Shown in pieces: positions 39,017 to 52,434 of a DNA stretch of 64,000 nt. The position numbers and the translations under genes were made by a program. This DNA comes from Burhinus oedicnemus (Eukaryota > Chordata > Aves > Charadriiformes > Burhinidae), in the NCBI GenBank assembly GCA_008921705.1, contig VFFE01006712.1, positions 124,001 to 188,000 on the forward strand. Direction: 5' to 3'. Every line of letters begins with the position of its first letter. Position 1 is the first letter of the stretch. The notes below the pieces were generated by a model. The model saw only the letters and a program-made list of their open reading frames with translations. It did no database searches and was not told the DNA's origin.

Positions 39017-40484
39017 AAGCAGTAAATCCCTGAATAGAGGCTCTCATACAGAATTAAAGTGGATGTAGTTTACTTTTGATTAGTCATAAGGAATTAAGGT
39101 CGTGCCTTTTACCTGATTTGTCAAAACTTTCAGAACACATGAAGCCCAAATGGGAAATCTTCCCCTGGTTGAGTGCTGAGTGAGCCAGTAAAATCCTTCT
39201 CAAGAATCACACGTTAGTGCTCCTCTTAATGCTGTGCAATAGTAATATGGAAAAATTTTCTCTTGATCGTAAACCATTAAAGTGAAGTTGCAGACCATGG
39301 CTGGTCCCTGGGCAGCAGTATCCTTTACCATCACCTTAAAGAAAGGAACATGTGCTACTACTAATATGCAGAAGATACAACTTTAATAAACTTCTGTCTC
39401 TTCTTTCTTTTGGCCCTCACTGTCATTCCTGACAGCAGACATCACCCACAACATACAAATACTTGTATGGATGAAGCTTCTGTAGCATGTGCTTTAGCTG
39501 CTAGTTCTACATGTAGAATTGTGTTATTTTATTCACTTTTTTTTTTTTAATTCAGTTGTATTAAAAGTAGTGGGAAATCTCACTGATTTGCCTGATGGGT
39601 CTCAAGAAATTGTGGCAAACATGCTGAGGGAACAAAGTATCATAGAAAAGATACGTGCAATATGTAGCCATTTTCTATTTAGACATGGAGATTGGGTAGA
39701 CCGAATGGAAGACTAGGCTGATTAATTAATTGACTGTCCAGAGAAAAAAATTGGAGAAGGAATAGCGTTTTCCACAATCCTCTCTCATCTGTCCTCCATG
39801 TGCTTTCGAGAGTGATCAGGAAGCCTCTGGAATGCTGAGGTTAGAGAACCCTGAGAAATTCTGTAAATGATGGAAGTGAAAAAGAATCAAATCCAATCTT
39901 GCATAGCCTGTTGGAGGGCGGGTCTTAGGGAACTAATGCTTGTTAGGTGCAAAGGAACCTCAATGAGGATTAGATTGTATCTCCTCTCTAAAGTTGTTAT
40001 GACTCAGGGTCATAAGACCTGCCTAAGCATTTGTGAAGTCTTGAACAGCTAAACCCTAAATTTTTACACAAGACATCTAATGCTTTCCTGGCATTTATAA
40101 AATATTTCCTTGATAAGTTATGTTTCAGCAAAAAGAATCTCAATCAGAAAATGCATCAGTCCTCAGCTGTCTGTGATGTGTATACCTCCAGTACCATAAT
40201 CCTGAAATCTTGCGTTTTATACATTTTCTGTGACATATATATAGATTTCCAAAGACCATATCATGACACTGTCACTGAAATACAGACTTCTTTCCTTTGG
40301 TCTGAGGTTCTAGAACTATTCTGTAGTAAACAGGGTAGATTATGAAATGCTAAAGTATGGCATGTTTCAAACTGGAGGAAGAGATGACCAATACGCAAAT
40401 AAAAGTATAGTAGTTCTTACATAAAACTACAAGGAGTAGGTAGGGTTCTCCTCTATCCCACCAGTTGCAGGGATTTATGAGGGG

Positions 40485-40679
40485 ATAAGCAGCAGGAGCC
40501 AGGAAATTAACTCCTGGTTGCAAGACTGGTGTAGCCAGCAGAACTTTGGTTTCTTTGATCATGTGTTGATCTACAGGTCACCAGGCATGCTGGCAACAGG
40601 TGGGGAAAGCCTAACCCAAAAAGGAAGGAAGATCTTGGGACAAGAATTAGCAGGGCTCATTCACAGGACTTTAAACTAG
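40485..40679 (+). pseudogene. CR1 ORF1 C-terminal tail
   Basis: An open stretch of about 64 codons ends with TAG at 40677-40679. It carries motifs seen at the end of CR1 ORF1 (esterase-like domain): QNFGFFDHVLIYR and LTQKGRKILGQELAGLIHRTLN-type sequence immediately before the stop. The residue after GGES-L replaces the usual GVHL histidine region, so the catalytic histidine of the esterase domain appears lost. The N-terminal part of ORF1 is not present. ORF2 begins about 137 bases downstream. Confidence 0.7.
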
Positions 40680-40815
40680 GTTTGAAGAGGGACAGGGATG
40701 GAACCAGGATTACTAAAGTAGAGGGTGGGAGCAGCATGCCAGTGCTTCTTGATAAAAGCGTTAGCAAGGTCTTGCAGTCTGTCTCAGTGATGGTGATCCA
40801 TGTGGTAGTAAAGAC

Positions 40816-43679
40816 ATGAGGGATAGTGATAGGATGGTAACTACAGAAGTGTCTGAGTATGATCAGGTGGGAATTAGGGCTTGTCCCCCCAAAAAAGTGG
40901 CAGCACAATTAGCTCAGCTGAAGTGCATCTACACTAATGCATGCAGCATGGGGAACAAACAGGAGGAGCTGGAGGCCATTGTACAGCAAAGGAACTATGA
41001 TATAGTTGCCATCACAGAAACGTGGTGGGAAGACCGCACAACTGGAGTGCTGTGATCGATGGCTACCAACTTTTTAGAAGGGATAGGCAAGGAAGGAAAG
41101 GTGGTGGGGTGGCCCTCTATATTAGGGGCAGTTTTGAATGCCTAGAACTTAACAATGTGAATGACAGTGTTGAGTGTTTATCGATAAGAATCAGGGGGAA
41201 GGCCAATAAGGCAGACATCATGGTGGGAGTTTGTTACAGACGCCCCGATCAGGATGTAGAGGCTGATGAAATATTCTATAAGCAGCTGGCAGAGGTCTCG
41301 CGATTGCTCGCCCTTGTTCTCATGGGGGACTTCAACTCCCCAGATGTCTGCTGGAAATATAACACAGCAGAGAGGGAACAGTCCTGGAGGTTCCTGGAGT
41401 GTGTGGAAGACAACTTCCTAACGCAGTTGGTGAGGGAGCCAACTAGGGGAAGCACCCTACTGGACCTACTGTTTGTTAACAGAGAAGGTCTTGTAGGGGA
41501 TGTAAAGGTTGGAGGTTGTCTTGGGCAGAGTGACCACAAAATAGTAGAGTTTTCAATTCTTAGAGAAGCAAGGCAGGGAGCCAGCAGAACGGCGACCTTG
41601 GACTTCCAAAGGGCAGACTTTAGCCCGTTTAGGAGCATGGTTGAGAGTGTCCCTTGGGAGACAGTCCTGAAGGGCAAAGGTGCCCAGGAAGGCTGGACAT
41701 ACTTTAAGCAGGAACTCTTAAAAGCACAGGAGAAGGCCATCCCCATGTCCCGAAAAACAAGCTGACGGGGAAGACCAGCCTGGCTAAACAGAGAGCTTTG
41801 GCTGGACCTCAGGAACAAAAGGAAAGTTTACATTCTTTGGAAAAGGGGGTTGGCAACTTATGAGGAATACCAAGATGTAGTGAAGCTATGCAGGGGGAAA
41901 ATTAGAAGGGCCAAAGCCCAAGCAGAACTCAGCTTGGCCACTGCAGTTAAAGGTAATAAGAAGAGGTTCTTTCAGTATATCACTAAGAAAAGGAAGACTA
42001 GGGAGAATGTAGGCCCACTGATGAATGAGATGGGCGCCCTAGTGGTGGAAGACACAGAGAAGGCGGAGTTACTGAATGTCTTTTTTTCTTCGGTCTTCAC
42101 TGCTAAAGCTGTCCCTCATGAATCCCAGACCCTGGAGACAAGGGGGAAGGTCTGGAGAGAGGAAGATTTTCCCTCAGTTGAGGGGGATTGGGTTAGAGAC
42201 CACTTGGCCAAGCTGGACATCCATAAGTCCATGGGCCCTGATGGGATGCACCCGCGAGTGCTGAGAGAGCTGGCAGATGTTATTGCTAGACCACTCTCCA
42301 TCATCTTTGGAAGGTCATGGGGAACAGGAGAGAAGCCTGAGGACTGAAGGAAGGCCAACATTGCTCCAATCTTCAAGAAGGGCAAGAAGGAGGACCTAGG
42401 GAACTACAGGCCGGTTAGTCTCACCTCTGTCCCTGGGAAGGTAAGGGAGCGACTTGTTCTGGATGTCGTCTCCAAACATGTTGAAGAACAGGAAGTTACT
42501 GGAAGTGGTCAACACGAATTTACCAAGGGTAAATCATGCTTGACCAATGTGATAGCCTTCTATGATGTTATAAGTGGTTGGCTGGCTGAGGGGAGAGCAG
42601 TAGATGTCATCTACCTTGACTTCAGCAAGGCTTTTGACACTGTCTCCCATGACATCCTCATTAGGAAGCTGAGGAAGTGTGGGCTAGATGAGGAGACAGC
42701 GAGGTGGATTGAGAGCCGGCTGTGTGACAGAACTCAGAGGGCTGTGATTAATGGAGCAGTGTCAAGTTGGAGGCCTGTAACCAGTGGTGTCCCCCAAGGG
42801 TCAATACTCGGCCCGATCTTGTTCAACATATTCATCAATGACCTGGATGAGGGGACAGAGTGTGTCCTCAGCAGGTTCGCTGACGATACCAAACTGGGAG
42901 GGGTGGATGACGCTCCAGAGGGCTGCGCTGACGTCCAGCGTGACCTGGACAAGCTGGAGTGCTGGGCAGAGAAGAACCTAATGAGGTTCAACAAGAGCAA
43001 GTGTAGGGTCCTTCACCTGGGGAGCAAGAATGCTAGGCACCAATATAGGTTAGGGGTGGACCTACTGGAAAGCAGTTCTGAGGAGAAGGATCTGGGGGTC
43101 CTGGTAGATAGTAAATGATCCATGAGCCAGCAATGTGCCCTTGTCACCAGGAAGGCCAATGGAATCCTGGGCTGCATAGGGAAGAGTGTGGCCAGTAGGT
43201 CAAGGGAGGTCATTCTGCCCCTCTACTCGGCACTGGTGAGGCCACAACTGGAATACTGTGTCCAGTTCTGGGCTCCCCAGCTCAAGCGGGACAGGGAACT
43301 TCTGGAGAGAGTCCAGCGTAGGGCAACAAAGATGACTGGGGGATTGGAGCAGCTCCCTTATGAGGAAAGGCTGAGAGAGCTGGGACTCTTTAGCCTGGAG
43401 AAGAGAAGGCTGAAGGGGAGACCTTATTCTTGCTTATGAGTATCTAAAGGGTGGGTTGAAGGAGGATGGAGGCAGACTCTTTTCAGTGGTTCCCAGTGAC
43501 AGGACGAGGGGCAACGGGCACAAGTTGGAACGTAGGAAGTTCCATTCAAACCTAAGAAAAAACTTCTTTATGGTGAGGGTGACGGAGCCCTGGAACAGGC
43601 TGCCCAGGGAGGTTGTGGAGTCCCCTTCTCTGGAGATTTTCAAGACCCTCCTGGATGCAGTCCTGAGTAATGTGCTCTA
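40816..43679 (+). pseudogene. CR1 ORF2 (endonuclease + reverse transcriptase), disabled
   Basis: ORF2 of the CR1 copy would nick target DNA and copy CR1 RNA at the nick. Endonuclease landmarks are ITETWW (about 41010), GVCYRRP, GDFN (41325-41336) and SDH (41529-41537). RT landmarks are [10 protein letters not shown] (about 42613-42642), [10 protein letters not shown] and the catalytic FADD (42876-42887). The C-terminal region has [22 protein letters not shown] and [14 protein letters not shown]. Breaks are a frameshift near 41035-41045, TGA at 41763-41765 (fits CGA to TGA decay), TGA at 42345-42347 (a Trp codon position), TGA at 43116-43118 and a frameshift near 43420-43430. All catalytic residues that I can locate are retained, so damage is recent relative to the other relics. 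It cannot encode a full protein. Confidence 0.9.
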
Positions 43680-44892
43680 GGCATTCCTGCGTCAGCAGGG
43701 GAGTTGGACTAGATGATCTCTGGAGGTCCCTTCCAACTCTGAAAATTCCGTGATTCCATGATTCTGTAATACAAAAAAATTTAAGAGAGGTTACTACATT
43801 CATTGTAATGCTGTTACTTTCTGGTGTGGGCAAAAAATTCACTATCTTGCAATATTCTGGCCTCACAGATTGAAGTCCTTCTATGACCCTCTGTGTAATA
43901 TATTAGAAGAAATGTGGGAGCATTGCAAAAATAGTAAGTGCGTTTTCCCAGCTTCAGCTACTTGGTAAATTTTCTAAAATATGCATTTTTGTAAGATACT
44001 TATAAGTTTTTATGTTAGAGCATTGTAGTGTTAATGGTATTGCACCCTTAGATCAAGAGTGCATAAGTTATGCCGTTATTAATACTGCAATGTAAATTAA
44101 TTGAAGTGGAAGAAATATCTTAATAGATCTGGGATAGTTAATGCAAGAATTGGCACAGCGCCTGCATTTTCTCTTTGCAGGGACAGTAATTATAGGTCTG
44201 CTTTTCTCTTTTTCTTCTCTAAATTTAGTCAGGTGCTGTAGCATTCTGTCACTTAGGCATTAATAGAGCCTATGAAGTAATTTGCAATCTGTGTAATGGT
44301 AAAAGACACAAGGATTTCAGTAATACAGGTTTTATAAAAGATCATCTTTTCAAGGAATTACAAGTCAATAGCATCCCTGTATGAATAATGTTAACAGCAA
44401 ATGCCATTAAACAGTATTATAACATGACTGTACTATTATCTCAGAACTCTTGCCATTTATCAAGCTTGAAGACCCTTTGGAATTGCTCAAGTTATTTTCT
44501 TTAAAGGTTTTTTCCAGAATGGCTTTATCTGGACGGTTGTGTTTGGTTCTGCAGATGGCCTTTGCTGCTGTCCTTGTGCGACACGCTCGGAGGAGCCGAG
44601 CTCAGCCCTGCCCGAGAGGTGGGGCAGGTTGAACATGTCCCAGGGAAATGATAGCTCTGAATAGTGAGAGCATTTCAGAGGTGCTAAGCCAAATAATGCT
44701 CAAAACAGAGAGCCAAAGAAAACCTGTGGTTTCAGAAGCTGTTAGGGAACTTGGCAGTGCATCAGATTTTAAGACAAAGAGAAACACAAATATTTTATTA
44801 GACTTTTCTTCCCTTTGAGTCCCTATTTTCACTCGTGCGGATTTTGTTTCTTGTTTTTATGAGACCTGTGCTTTCATTTCTGCAGATGCTGA

Positions 44893-44936
44893 AATTCAGT
44901 TTCTTCTTTAAGTTAATTCAGTTTCTTCTTTAAGTT
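44893..44936. repeat. Exact 22-bp tandem duplication
   Basis: Units 44893-44914 and 44915-44936 are identical (AATTCAGTTTCTTCTTTAAG + TT). Identity suggests a recent event or a length polymorphism. Confidence 0.95.
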
Positions 44937-47900
44937 TTCCATTACAGATGATGCATCTGATACCTGTAAGTAGAAAGCGGCAACGTTTTCTCCCTCACAA
45001 AATATTATTCACATATATTTTATTCATGCACATTCTACAGAACAAGTGAAGGAAATTGAGAATGGTTTATTTCTCCTAGTGCAATTAGATTATTTTTTTC
45101 AGTTTTTGGCTTATAATGCTTCTCTATGACTCTACCATTGCGTTCCCTCTGGAAAAATGTTCTTTATGAAGTCAGTGTCAGTTGTTTACGCTTTGAAAAG
45201 TGGGCTCCCAAATGTGGAATTACAGAGATTAGCATTGTGATCACTGTAGCGCAGAAGGCACAGTATGATTAAAATCCTCCACTGAGAGGCCCAGAGAACT
45301 CATATGAGCCAGCCTAATGAAAATTAGTAAAACTTTTAAAAGACTCTTCAGTCTGCATTATATCCCACTTGCACATAAAAATCCTGCTTAAGGGCAAGAA
45401 GAATCCCAGAATATTGTTTCAAGAGAAGTTTTCAGAATGGTTTTGTGGAGACTGTCATCTTGGCTCATCTCGTTGCCAGTCGTTGTTCTTCAAAAGCTGT
45501 GCCTGAACAAAGCTCAACAGCTCTTTATGGAAATTCGCAGCTAGGACATGGAAAACGATAAAAAGGATTGTAAGCAGAGCACGAAGACTTAAAACACATA
45601 GTGTAATACACATCTGACCACGCAATTCTTGCTCAGTGCAACAGACCATGTGTTAAAGTGGGCAAAGGGCCAGTGGTCACGCTGGCTCATGGGGTTCTGG
45701 AGTAGATAGACTTGTGACCTGACTTAATAGTACTACTGTGTTGGGTTTTTTCTTTTTACTTGACAACAGCAAGGAAAAAGTAGAGATGGAAAACATTTAT
45801 TACATTCTTTCAAGTCATTACCCTAGTTCTACTTTGACTTTGTTTTTTGACAAAAAAACCGAGAAAAAAGTACTCGATGAAAATTGTAAGACTAGCCCAT
45901 ATGAGATAGAGGTTGGCCTTGCCAGTATGCCTTGTCCTGCGCCCTGTGGTGCACCTACTAATGCTTAATTCCTCATAAACTGCTAGTTTAACTAGTGACA
46001 AAAATGCAGGTTCAGACAGTGGAATTACCTGACTATTTCCAACTTTTGTTGTTTCTTTTGAAAAGTGCCACATGATTTCTGACTTCCATGTGTCATAGGA
46101 GAACCAGATCACCTTTTTTTATCCCATCCCCTGAACTTTCCTGAGTCTTGTCACCTTGTAGGGGAACAGGGACAGTCAGGGTTATGCTGCAGAGGGCTGC
46201 CTGGTCCTCTCTCTTTTACTCCTCTTCCAGACTTCAAGTTACCAAATTTTATAGTGGGGGAAAAGTGCTTGTCTCTTATTTAAGAAGTAATGCCCCAGAG
46301 TGAAATTGTGACTCAATTATAAACCTGAAGAAACTAATTTTGAATTCTGTGTGGTGAGTTTTTGACTCCAGTCTATTTTTAAAGCATTGGATATAAATGA
46401 CAGTGGTGATTTTGAAATCTGCCTTGCCTGCAAAGAAAGTCTGAGAGAAAAAGGAAAGAGGAGTTTAGATTTTTATGACTTCTGATTCCTTAATCCTGCT
46501 TTATGTCTGTACTATTTGGAATAGGTAAAAATATCTGTAAAAACAATTATTGCATCATTGTTCATTAAAGTAGTCAGGAAATGATTATAAAGTAGAAGGA
46601 TTGCTCCTGTGACTGTTTCCAGTTCTCCACCTCATTTGGAAATGATTGTTTGTAGGAAGACAACACATTAAGGCAGAATGCTCAATGATTTCAACTGAAA
46701 ATAAATTATCTTCACATAATACAAAGAGTAGGATGGAAAAGTAATACTTGTTCCATCATTCCTTCATATGCTTCATGTGTCTATTTATAGCAAAACTTGT
46801 TTTTCTGAAACTTTATCTTTGATGGCACTGAAGTTATGACTTGAGAAAACTGATAAAACAATTATGTACCATTAACTCTATCTTGTAAAAGCCCTAAATA
46901 AAAACAGGTTTGTAGTCATAGGCCTTCTTTTAGAAGCAAAGCTTAAAATCTTTCTACTTATTTAATGAAACAAAGAAGTCCTAAGAAATGTAATTCAGGT
47001 GAAGATGACGTAGACTTGGTCCTTTAGTTCCTGTAGCTCATCTCTTTCAAATGTGATTAAGTACATGTGGGATTTGACTTATTTTCAACTATGTTTGACC
47101 CTAACTGCATCTATGCTCAGGCAGTCAGCTATACTCATTAGACAACCATATCTTGTTATTTTTTTTACTCTGTGTTCATAAATTTTATTTCTTCCCTTTG
47201 GGTCTTCTCTCCCAGCTTCTGAGGGTATAGAGGAAGAGTGATAAATAACTTTGCTTTTCCTTTTTAAACCTTGCCATAAAGATATAATAATTACATAGAA
47301 TTCACAAGCAAAAAGAGATTCAATTTGCATATGAATGGATAGATGTTTTCTGTCACATCATCATGAGAATATGGGAACTTAATTGAAATATAAGTCTCGT
47401 TAGGCTGAGAGAATTGGAATAAATCTTAGCAAATTGTAATGAAAGGGGTCTGCTGGATTATGAAATGTTACAAAGTAATCATATAGCTTATAACCAGCAT
47501 CATCAAGAAAATTACCAAAATCAGTATTTCCAAGTTTTCTGTACAGCCTTCAACTGGCACACAGCAGTCAATATTCAACATATCCTTACTGGGCAGTGGT
47601 TTGACCTTTGCCAAATTCTGCATGTGCAAGCCACTACACAGCTAAAACACAAAGCTGGTAACAGGTCATTTTTTAGATTCTGTGATAACAGGAACATCCT
47701 GTGATAACAACACTCAGGATGTGCAGTTTTATTGTTTGATTTGGGATTTTTGGTAAAAGAATGGACTTTACATTATGAGAGCAACTGACATTCCTATATA
47801 ACAATATGTTTTCTCTGAATTTCCAAATCATTTCTGAAGTAGAAAAGCAAAGCAGCTGACTTTTTGTTGTTGTTGTTTTAAAGAAGAGGAGCACTGAAAT

Positions 47901-50900
47901 CCATTGGGCTGCATATAGTATGTATCAGTGATCAGTTCTTTGAAGATCTGGTTATTCTCAAATTTTCTTGGCTTCTGCCATGATGAAGTTTCTCAGAATC
48001 CTGTAGGTGAGGTGGTATCTGGGACAGCTATTTTGAAAATTCTTAATAAAAAAGTCATGGAATACGTGAGGAAAAAAAAAGGCAAAAAATCATTGCTGTC
48101 GCCATTTTGCAGTAAGTTAATTAATTCTGTTGAATATGTAATTTGTTTATAATCAGGTCACAATCTGTAAATGGTCTTGCATAAATACACACTTCTTAGC
48201 ATGTCAACTTTTTTTCTGTTTAAATTTTTTCTGGTCATTTCTGTAACCACTCTTGTCTTCCACAGACCATGAGTCCTATTGCTTCATTTTTCTCCTTTAC
48301 CCTGACGCCATTTTCTGCATACGTAGATCTCCTCCTTCCTTCTTTCAGGGAAGAGATTTCCATAAAATTTTTCCTTTGACAGTTCAAAAATGCTGTGAAT
48401 ATACCCAGATTTTCCAATGCTTTGTAAAGATAATACTACTATTCCTACTCTACAGAAAGAAAGCATGTAGTATTGAGAACTGTGAGAATTTAAGATATTT
48501 TCAGCATCTATTTAGTCTAATTTTTTTTGTCTACATTCCTCTGTAGTGAATAGAGAAAGAAAGCCACATCCAAGGAGGTTGTTCTCAAAGTAGAAAAATT
48601 TGTCAGCTGCAGACATGTAAGATGAGTCCCACTAAAAGAAGTAAATTGCTGTATTACAACAAAACAAAGAAACACTTTCATCTTGAAAAGAGGATACAGT
48701 GTATCAATCATTTCTTTTTAAAAAAACAGTACCTGTTTTCAATGATTTTTTAAAAAACGGTATGAGAGTTAAATGGTTATGCCATTATGTCATTGTTATT
48801 TACTGCCAGGTCATAATATAAAATACAAGCATAGTACAACTATTGAAACAAAATATGTAGCATTTTGACACTGAATTTTGCCCTCATTTCATGAGGACTT
48901 TAAAAATACTTGGTTTTACTTTCATAAGCAATTTTCTGATGTCAGCATTTCATATTTCAGTCAGTTCTATTGTTACATTTCTGTTCAAGGATATTACAAT
49001 GAAGCAAGCACTGATTATTCCTGTTAGCCAATTTTTAATTTTTTTTTTTTAAATTGGAAGCCAGCTGGAATAAAAAGTTGCTTTGATTAGCTCAGAGGAA
49101 GATTTATAAGCATGCTTAATTTTTAAAGAGCTAATTTATTCTCGTACTCTTTCATAACTATTGGGGTTTGCCCATGGGGTGAAAAGATTGTATGTAGCTA
49201 TCATGAAGACACTATAAATATAGCATTGATTTTTGGGGTTCACTGCTTTCAGCTGTAAAAAGATTTCAGTTTTGTGCACTACATTTATACCAGTTTTTAT
49301 TGAAGGAGTTTGTCTCAAGGGCACAAAATCCAGTGTTTTCTGTAACAGCGGAGAAAAATGTGAAACCCTGCGAAACCCTGAGAAATAAAGGAGGTAGCTA
49401 ACATTTTTTCTTTGTTTATAGCTGCAAGGCTTGTAATTCCAGCATCTCAGCTTTTAGGAGAGTAAAGGTATGGTGCGTCAATCCAATGTAAAATACCTTT
49501 CAAAGTGTTTAGAGACTTCAGCTGCTGTCAGGTCTTGCACAGACACGTGTCTGCTCATGGGTGACGGATATGTCCACTCAGGGTTGTTCTCTGTATTTCT
49601 AATTAAAAGGTGTCAACTGACTATTGAAGCACACGTGAACAGATTAGTCTTCATTTTTTGAAGTCTGAGCATGCTGGAAGTGAAACAGGCATAAGAAAAG
49701 ATTATGATCTTCTTTACCCTGTGCTTGCATAAGCGTAAATCATTAGTTAATTGTTTGTATTTTGCAGAGAAGCAGTAATACAACGTTAGCATAAATCTGG
49801 CACTGTACAAATTCATTGTAAATCAAGTTAATGGCTGGCCAGAAAATAGGATTTCATTGGGTTTGCCATTTTTCATTCTTCAGATAAACTAGGGAGGAAA
49901 TAAGCCTGTCACAATCTTTAATAACAAGCTAGTAGAAATTTAAGATCTGATGCTTTAATCTCTGGGTGCATTATGTCCATAAAGAACAGGCTGTGGTCTC
50001 ACAAGTCTTCCAGTGTACAGCAAGTGGTGTACATCAATACTGAGCACTCAACGATGCCTCAGTTTGAGGGGTGGTTTAGTAAAGGTTTTTCCTGAAAGTA
50101 AAAGCGTAAGATTTTTTTGTTTGCTCACCAGTTGTAAAACTGGAAAGGTTAAATGTACAGAAGGGTGTTCTGCAGGGTAAAGAATGTATTTTTGTGTACT
50201 TACATTTCAGCACTGAGAACTGAGCCACACTTACTTACTCTCCTGTAGTTTAACTCCACTTATGAGACCAACTTGTGACCGCAGGCAGAATCCCTGGCCG
50301 AAGTCTTGGAGCAAAATAAATTGTCCTACATGTAGCACTGTGACATTGTCCCCCAGAGAAACACTTCTGAGGGTGTATTTGCAAAGGGATGCTGCCGTGC
50401 AGTGAAAAAAGAACAACTGTGCAATGTCGAAGGGCTTCCTTCTCTGGTGACCACCACGTGCTTGATTTCACATCAACCATGCCATTGTGTGAGAGTACTT
50501 ATGCCAGTCCCCAGCCAGCGCTGTCCGGGTGGGAACTTAAAGCAAAGGGCCTTGGTTCGCTGCACGTGAACTGTAATGTATATAGTGAGGTTTTCAGTCA
50601 CAGTCCAAAATGTAGTTCTGCTTTTTTCCTGGTGGAGCAAAGAGGGTTAACAAGGATGTTTGCTTTGACTTTTTCCACCCTTATTCCACCTCCACGTTAG
50701 TCCTATGTTACTTGCAGCTACAGGATTTGGCCACGGACATTTGTAATAGCTATTACCATTCATTAGTTCCTTGGTTTAGCCCCCTTTCACTGCTGAAAAT
50801 CCTGAGAGCTCAAGCTATAGTGCCTGAGGCAGTATACGTTGGCACTAATAGAGGGAAAGCATTTTACCTGAGAACTTAATCATGTAGTGAAGAACGATGG

Positions 50901-51034
50901 TATGCCAGTATGACATGACAAATCCACATGTTACAGAGATATGAAATGGATGCAAATGATGATTATGTGCTTACAGAATAAAAATCAAAAACATGCAGAA
51001 GAAGAAAGGTAAATACATAAAATCTAGAACAAAC

Positions 51035-51078
51035 ATTGTTTCAAGTTTCTAATCCATTGTTTCATTAGTTTCTAATCC
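51035..51078. repeat. 21-23-bp tandem duplication
   Basis: Two adjacent copies beginning ATTGTTTCA and ending AGTTTCTAATCC (51035-51055 and 51056-51078) differ by a 2-bp insertion. Confidence 0.85.
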
Positions 51079-51593
51079 TACCAGCTAGATAGGATTTTTT
51101 GGCTAGCTCAGTTGAATAACTTGCACATCTGCATGAGAACATCTGTATAAATACGGATTCAAGGTTTATGGCCAGAGGAATGCAATTGAGCTGCCAGGCT
51201 TTTATTATCTCAATAACAGAAATGTATTAAACTATGTAAAGTTATGAGACTGATTGTACTTTTTTACCACAAATTTAAATTCACTAGCTACTTGGCACTA
51301 AAGCCATTTCATCCACAAGCAAAAGGTGAGAAAGCCCGGTTCATCTCTGTCTTATATCTCTGATATTTTCTGATCCTACAGCTTCAGCTAAACCTGACTA
51401 AAGCTAAGGTGGCCTAACCTACCTGTAATAAATACTGATTTTGCTCAACTACTACTGATATTGTAATATTTTTATCACCTACTATATATTTTTTTATGAT
51501 GTATTCACTGTTATACCCTGCGAAAGAGTTAGACTCAAATGGTACGTGTATACTTCCTCTATGAAACCTACATTTATTTTCAATGGATGCAAA

Positions 51594-51635
51594 CCCTTGT
51601 GTAATATGAATATACCCATGTGTAATATGAATATA
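51594..51635. repeat. 21-bp tandem duplication
   Basis: Units 51594-51614 and 51615-51635 (CCC-T/A-TGTGTAATATGAATATA) differ at one base. Confidence 0.92.
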
Positions 51636-52416
51636 ACAGATTAAATGAGAATAGGTACAACATTTTCGTAGTGATGTGAGGTTATGTTGTCTTCACAGTA
51701 TATACCTTAATACTTAACATTTATGTGAAGTGGGCAGGTCACTCTTTCAAATCATACACACTGTAGAAGCAGAAGAAATTTTGTTTTGTGCTTGTGTGGA
51801 CTCTGCACCCAGGAGCATGCATGCATATAACTGCATATTCATTGTTGACATGTTTTTACATGGTCAAGGACCTTCCTTGGCCTTGAAGCAAATGGTACAA
51901 GCTGCCTTGAGCATCCTCTGGACCTTACATAGTGTCCCTGTGGACGTCAAACATGGTAGTTCATATTTTCTTTATTTGCTCAAATCGAAGTGTCTGAAAG
52001 GACATGAGGGCTGCCTTCCAGCTCTTACAGCGTGGAGCCGAGAGTTGATATGCTGTGCCCTGATCTATGTAGCAGAGATGTTGGTGAGTGCAAGTCTGCT
52101 GCACAAGTCAGAGGACTATGTAGAAAGGAGGGAGCCAAACTTGGTGCAAACTTGTGCATGCCACCTATTGGGAGTTGTCACTGATGCTTTCTGTCTTTCA
52201 CGTAGTGGCTTGAGGGCATCATCTTAGAGAGCGCTAAGGCAAACCTGTGCTGGGGAGCCAAGGATGCCAACAGTTAAGCAGGATGGGTGATCGAGCATAA
52301 GAGCTTTATCTCACTTTGTGGAGTGGTTTTATTTAGTAGCTATTCATGCTTTTAAAAATATGTGTCTACTCCATGTCTTTCTTTTCCATGGAGGTTTAAT
52401 TTTAATTTTAGTATGC

Positions 52417-52434
52417 GTGTGTGTGTGTGTGTGT
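52417..52434. repeat. (GT)9 microsatellite
   Basis: Nine uninterrupted GT dinucleotides. Confidence 0.9.

Larger units (their letters stand above)
38227..40439. other. Opsin intron 2, left part
   Basis: The region begins with the donor GTAAGC. No exon resembling the third opsin coding block was found. It contains a 25-bp-period duplication (38532-38580), a run of 16 G (39001-39016) and a short T-run near 39538-39549. Confidence 0.55.
40440..43770 (+). mobile_element. Nearly complete but broken CR1 LINE
   Basis: This is a 3.3-kb CR1 non-LTR retrotransposon in the same orientation as the opsin gene. It retains, in order, the ORF1 C-terminal tail (to 40679), ORF2 with an apurinic-type endonuclease and a reverse transcriptase, and a 3' UTR ending in the CR1 terminal motif TTCCATGATTCTGTAA (about 43753-43768). 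The left edge is approximate; most of ORF1 and the 5' UTR are missing, so it is 5'-truncated. No target duplication is obvious, as usual for CR1. It is inactivated by two frameshifts and three stops, described under the ORF2 entry. It is by far the longest copy in the window. Confidence 0.92.

Noticed and set aside
41276..41818. 180-codon open frame on the - strand
   Set aside because: Antisense shadow of the CR1 endonuclease region.
51730..52227. 165-codon open frame on the + strand
   Set aside because: The longest unexplained frame outside CR1. It begins with GTG rather than ATG, has no recognised motif, and lacks promoter or splice context. Probably chance.
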